Assembly (NCBI GenBank): GCA_029339195.1
Contig: JAPTJF010000238.1
Location: 29,365 to 93,364 of the forward strand
Length of the DNA stretch: 64,000 nucleotides
Direction of reading: 5' to 3'
DNA from: Micractinium sp. NFX-FRZ
Taxonomy: Eukaryota > Chlorophyta > Trebouxiophyceae > Chlorellales > Chlorellaceae
The position numbers and the translations under genes were made by a program. Shown here one piece after another: positions 60,390-64,000 of this stretch (positions are counted from its first letter, which is position 1; the number at the start of each line of letters is the position of its first letter). The notes beneath the pieces are model-generated. The model saw only the letters and a program-made list of their open reading frames with translations, made no database searches and was not told the DNA's origin.

Positions 60390-62610
60390 ATGAGGCGAGC
60401 GCTGCTGTGCGGCGCCACGAGTGTCGGGTTGCTCGCCCAGGCGCCGGGGCGGTGTGTTTCTGCAGCTGGGCGGCTCCCTGCCGCAGCCCCCTTTTCGGGC
60501 GCCGCCGCGCTGCTGGCTGCCAACCAGGATGCGGGCATGAGCGGTAAACGCGCGGCCGACGCGGCCAGCGCGCTCTCCCACGCCGGCGACGGCGCCTCCG
60601 CCTTCTTCAACCCCGCTGCCACCACGCATGACGTGCCCGTGCCCTCAGTGGACAAGGAGGCCATTGAGGCCGCTTCTCCAAAGAGCACCAGCATGCCAGA
60701 CGCAGGCAGCGTGCTGTCGCACGGGGGCAGCGGAGCCTCCGTCTTCCTGCGCCCCGCCGCCGCCGGCCCCATGCCTTCGCCGGCGGTTGACAAGCAGGAC
60801 GCCGAGGCGCAGGGGGTGCCCTGGGACAGCCTGTCGCCCGAGGCATTCAAGTGGGTTACCATCAGCACAGCTGCACTGCGCGAGCCGTGTGCTGGGATGC
60901 TGCTCACTTGCCTGCCTGCACGCCTCCTGCCGGCCTGTGCGCAGCTGCCAGCGGTATCCTGCTGCGCCGGGGCGCCGGGGCTCTGCCACCCTTCCAGCCA
61001 GCCCCGCCTCCCCTGCTCATCATCCCTTCACCTGTGCAGCTCTGATTGACTGTAATTGATTGATCATTCCCTCACCCATGCAGCTCTGTGGCAGACATGT
61101 ACATTGGGCGGCTGTGGATGAGGCTGGAGCGGGGGCTGCGCGAGGCGGAGGGCGAGGTGGGGCAGGCAGGGCTGGGCGGGCGGCAGGGCAGGGGCGGGAG
61201 CATAGTGGGAGAAGCTTGCTCACTGCTGACAGCAGCAGCTGCACAGCACCTGGCACTGCCTGCTTGAAACTGAGGACATCTTGTGAGCAACATGATTGAA
61301 GATGGGATGCCAGGCACGCCTATGATCAAGAGGCGCCCACGCTCGCTGCCTCTGTCACTCCCCCTGCTGCACGCTGTGCCTGCTCCCCAGCTCTGCCCAG
61401 CGTGCGCAGCTCTGCCACCTCCCCCAACACCCACTTGGGGGCTCCCGTCCACGTGCACCTCCCTTGTCCCCTTCAGGGCAAGGATGACGAGTGCCAGATC
61501 ACGGCGGAGGGAGGGGCCATGCACGTGATGCTGCCCTTTGATGGACGCCTGGTCATCAGGTGAGGGCAGCTTTGGTTAAACAGAAGGTACGGCTGGGGCA
61601 GGGCAGGGAGTGCAGCTGCCATCAACTGGGTGCACCTTGTGTGACTTGATGCTGCCTGCGCCGTCTGCCGTGCCTGCCCGCCTGCGTGCACTTACTGCTG
61701 TCCCTGCGCTTGCTGTGCGGCGCCCGGGAGCTGGTCGCACCCGCCTCCTGCCCTGCGGGTTGTGCCAGCCTGCTGGCCACTTGCCTGCCTCCTCTCGGCA
61801 TACCCAAGAGCTGGCTGCGCTGCCATCCCCTCCATATCCCCACCTCTTTGCACTGCATCAACACGCATGTGCTTCCTCCCCACGACAGCGTGCGCGCTCT
61901 GCCAATTTGAGACGCCTGCAGGAAGGACTGCGGGGAGCATGCCCTGGTGGTGGAGAGCAATGTGTTTGAGCCGTGGGAGGACCGGGACTGCATTGTGTTC
62001 AGGTGAGCGGGCAAGGGGCTTCAACTTGAATTGGAAATGGCGTTGTTGCAGTCAGTGCCAGCGATGTTACCGAGGCGGCGAGCTGTTGCCGAACCGCATT
62101 TGGCTGTCAGCTGCCAGCAGCGCTGCCACATGGGGTGGTTTGTACGTGCACACCAGCCCATCGGCCGGCTGTGCCCACTGTCACCTGCCCCTCCATCCCA
62201 TTGCTCAGCGGCCTGCCCCCACTGGGTGCCGCAAGTGCTCGGCCCACCCACAGCGCTGGCTAGCCCCCGCCTGCATGCCCCTCCCTGCCCTGCCCTCCTC
62301 CTCTGCGACTCCTATCAGCCCGATGCGGGAGGGGCCAGTGAGTTGACGGCGGCGGCAGCGGTCCTCCTGTATCCCCCTGCACCCACATCTGCACTCGTTC
62401 CTGCTTCCCTGTTGCCGCCCTCCCCTTCCCATCGCTGCCCCTTGCCTGCACCCACGCCTGCTTCCCTGTTGCCGCCCTCCCCCTACCTCCCATCGCTGCC
62501 CCCCCAGGCCCCAGAAGGAGAACCAGTGGGTGGATGAGGATGGGCAGGCGCTGCCCGACTTTGTTGCCGATGCACTGAGCCGCTACCTCAAGGCCTCTGT
62601 CCGCCTGTGA
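60390..62610 (+). CDS. Unrecognised protein, possibly organelle-targeted
   Basis: Five exons (60390-60850, 61084-61156, 61477-61559, 61922-62002, 62508-62610) encode 266 residues in frame. I do not recognise the family. The N-terminus (MRRALLCGATSVGLLAQAPGR) is Arg/Ala/Leu-rich like a mitochondrial presequence. Residues ~63-150 hold two related segments, SALSHAGDGASAFFNPAA and SVLSHGGSGASVFLRPAA, each followed by VDKE/QxxEA, pointing to an internal duplication. The C-terminal ~110 residues are non-repetitive (MYIGRLWMRLERGL, MHVMLPFDGRLVIRKDCGE, NVFEPWEDRDCIVF, ALPDFVADALSRYLKASVRL) and look like a small folded domain. No membrane helix is seen. Confidence 0.75.
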
Positions 62611-62948
62611 GCCTCCAAAGCGGAGCGCCCCTGGCCACCAACCACAGCCGCTGTCCCCACCAACAACCACAGCCGCCGTCCCTGCCACCTGCTGCATCAA
62701 GTCCTCCCCGCGTGTGGGCGGTGCTAGAGAGCAGCTCCCTGACACCCTGCTGGCGCCCATGCCCAGCCTGGCCAGCTGGGGTGACTCTTGGGCTCCCCAC
62801 CCCACTGCTGAGCTGGCGCTGAGGCCAAGCCGTCACATGCGGTTGCGCACTGGGTGCAGAAGCGCCAGATTTGGGATCTGCAGACGGCAAAGAGCTCCAG
62901 TGAGCAGCCCATGGCCATCGTTGGCTCGCTTTGCATGCTTTGTTCTCT

Positions 62949-62977
62949 CCCCCCCCCCCCCCCCCCCACACACACAC
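62949..62977. repeat. Poly(C)19 plus (AC)n tract
   Basis: Nineteen consecutive C residues are followed by five AC dinucleotides. The G-rich complement could form a quadruplex. It is also a likely site of sequencing-length error. Confidence 0.9.
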
Positions 62978-63270
62978 ATGCGTTGCCCCGTCACAGGCAC
63001 AGTGCCTCATAACTGCGCTGTTCTGCACTGCGCATAGAAAGTAAGCACTGGCAGAGACGCACTGCACATTTGAACATTTGTGCGGGCAGCCGATGAGCGC
63101 ACGGAGGCGCGGGTGGCAGGCGTGCGAGTGCGTAATGTACGACAAGGATTCCTCTGGTGTGCTCATCGTCAGTATTGCAACTGCCGTTGCTGCCTGCAGC
63201 AGCTGTCGTGGCAGCTGCGCTCGCTGCCCGCTGCTGCCTGACCGACCTCCCTGCTGGCAACGTTTCTGCA

Positions 63271-63275
63271 TGTAA
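63271..63275 (+). terminator. Possible poly(A) signal of 60390 gene
   Basis: TGTAA lies 660 nt past the stop codon. It is the first TGTAA I found on this strand, but the 3' UTR it implies is long, so the assignment is weak. Confidence 0.35.
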
Positions 63276-64000
63276 CACGCTGCCTGTCCTTGCGCTGCAG
63301 CGAGCGGGAGGCTAGAATGCCCAACGCCTGCCTGGTGCTCGGACGTTTTTGGGGAGGTTGTCATCGCTCTGATTGCCGCAGCACAGCAGGCAGGGTGGCA
63401 GCTGTGAGTGGTGGAGGCCCGGGCGCAAAAAAGCAGGCAGCTTCTGTCAAGGGTCCAACATGCATTACTTCAATACACTATACTGTACCTCGTGTAAGTG
63501 AGCGTGTGGGGCTGCAGTCAAACGGCAGACAAGAGAAGGAGGGTGGTCCCTGCGCACCGTTCTCCCGCCAGTGCCAGAGCTCTGCCGCGCCTGGGCGGCT
63601 CCAGTTGCGGGTGCCGCCCGGGCCGCCCCTAGCGGGCTCCGCCAGCTGCATTGCTCGTCTACTGCATCGAACGTCACGTTTTGTGCGAGCTGGAGTGTCC
63701 GGGGCTCATCCTGCGGAGTTGTGATGAACAGTACTCCTGCCACAATTGTGTGCACGCAGTCCGGACGTCGCATGATCGCAACGTTGTTTCTCTTGAAGCT
63801 GATGAGATGCCTCCCTGCCACGGCGGGGCCCCAGCAATGCACCGCCTCGCCCTCCCGACCCTTCAAGGTTTGTTCCGCCTTCGCCCTGCTGGTTTCTGAC
63901 TGACCTGCTTGCACGGCATGCAGCGGGCCACCCCTGAAGTGATCCCCAGCGCCCTCATTCAGGGCCCTTCCCGGCCTCTGCGCACATATACTCGTTCTAT

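Larger units (their letters stand above)
62611..64000. other. Non-coding right flank
   Basis: This begins with the 3' side of the 60390 gene. It holds a 19-base C run followed by an AC repeat (62949-62977) and a TGTAA at 63271. Open frames near 63290-63900 on both strands have no domain or matching splice sites, so I call no gene. Confidence 0.5.

Noticed and set aside
62991..63278. Possible repeat of a LHAETLPAGR-like stretch near 60300 and 63250
   Set aside because: The nucleotide match is short and imperfect, and neither copy is in a supported gene.
63465..63914. Open frames on both strands at the right edge
   Set aside because: Neither shows a motif or an exon boundary. They could be part of a gene outside the window, but I cannot support that.

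Overview
The window looks like nuclear DNA of a GC-rich unicellular green alga, most likely a trebouxiophyte of the Chlorella/Micractinium kind. It is compact, its genes are broken into many short exons with purine-rich GT donors (GTGAGC, GTGGGT) and CAG acceptors, and it uses TGTAA as a poly(A) signal. Encoded proteins include a plastid triose-phosphate-type translocator, a plant-type histidinol-phosphate phosphatase and a plant-type cytosolic histidyl-tRNA synthetase. I saw no rRNA, tRNA, CRISPR array or intact transposon. Most CDS entries below are spliced models I built exon by exon. Each closes in frame over its full length unless I say otherwise.

Layout, left to right: 950-6411 (-) FA-methyltransferase-like/BACK/F5-8C protein; 7149-9486 (+) mitochondrial carrier; 10284-16872 (-) secreted S1 serine protease whose last intron (about 4.9 kb) holds a complete opposite-strand gene, 10741-15255 (+), with a Myb/SANT-like motif and a proline/glutamine minisatellite; 17845-28341 (-) an 18-exon gene for a 2375-residue coiled-coil protein; 28534-28698 (+) a 54-residue membrane miniprotein ending 16 nt before the start of 28715-31176 (+), the HIT-zinc-finger snoRNP factor BCD1; 31563-34888 (-) a plastid-type short-chain dehydrogenase; 35321-37268 (+) an unrecognised nuclear-looking zinc-finger protein; 38527-42265 (-) a plastid sugar-phosphate/phosphate translocator; 43240-48433 (-) diaminopimelate decarboxylase; 48923-50838 (+) histidinol-phosphate phosphatase; 51208-59150 (-) histidyl-tRNA synthetase; 60390-62610 (+) an unrecognised, possibly organelle-targeted protein.

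The 43-59 kb part groups amino-acid genes: lysine synthesis and histidine synthesis share a divergent promoter region, and the histidine gene converges on the histidyl-tRNA synthetase. Their poly(A) signals face each other only 4 bp apart.

Two structural themes run through the window. First, several introns need a GC instead of a GT donor (three in lysA, one in the translocator, one in the histidinol-phosphatase gene). Second, many introns contain local tandem copies of the neighbouring exon/intron boundary, which creates decoy splice sites. I found these in at least seven genes. The most unusual locus is the protease split around an antisense nested gene.
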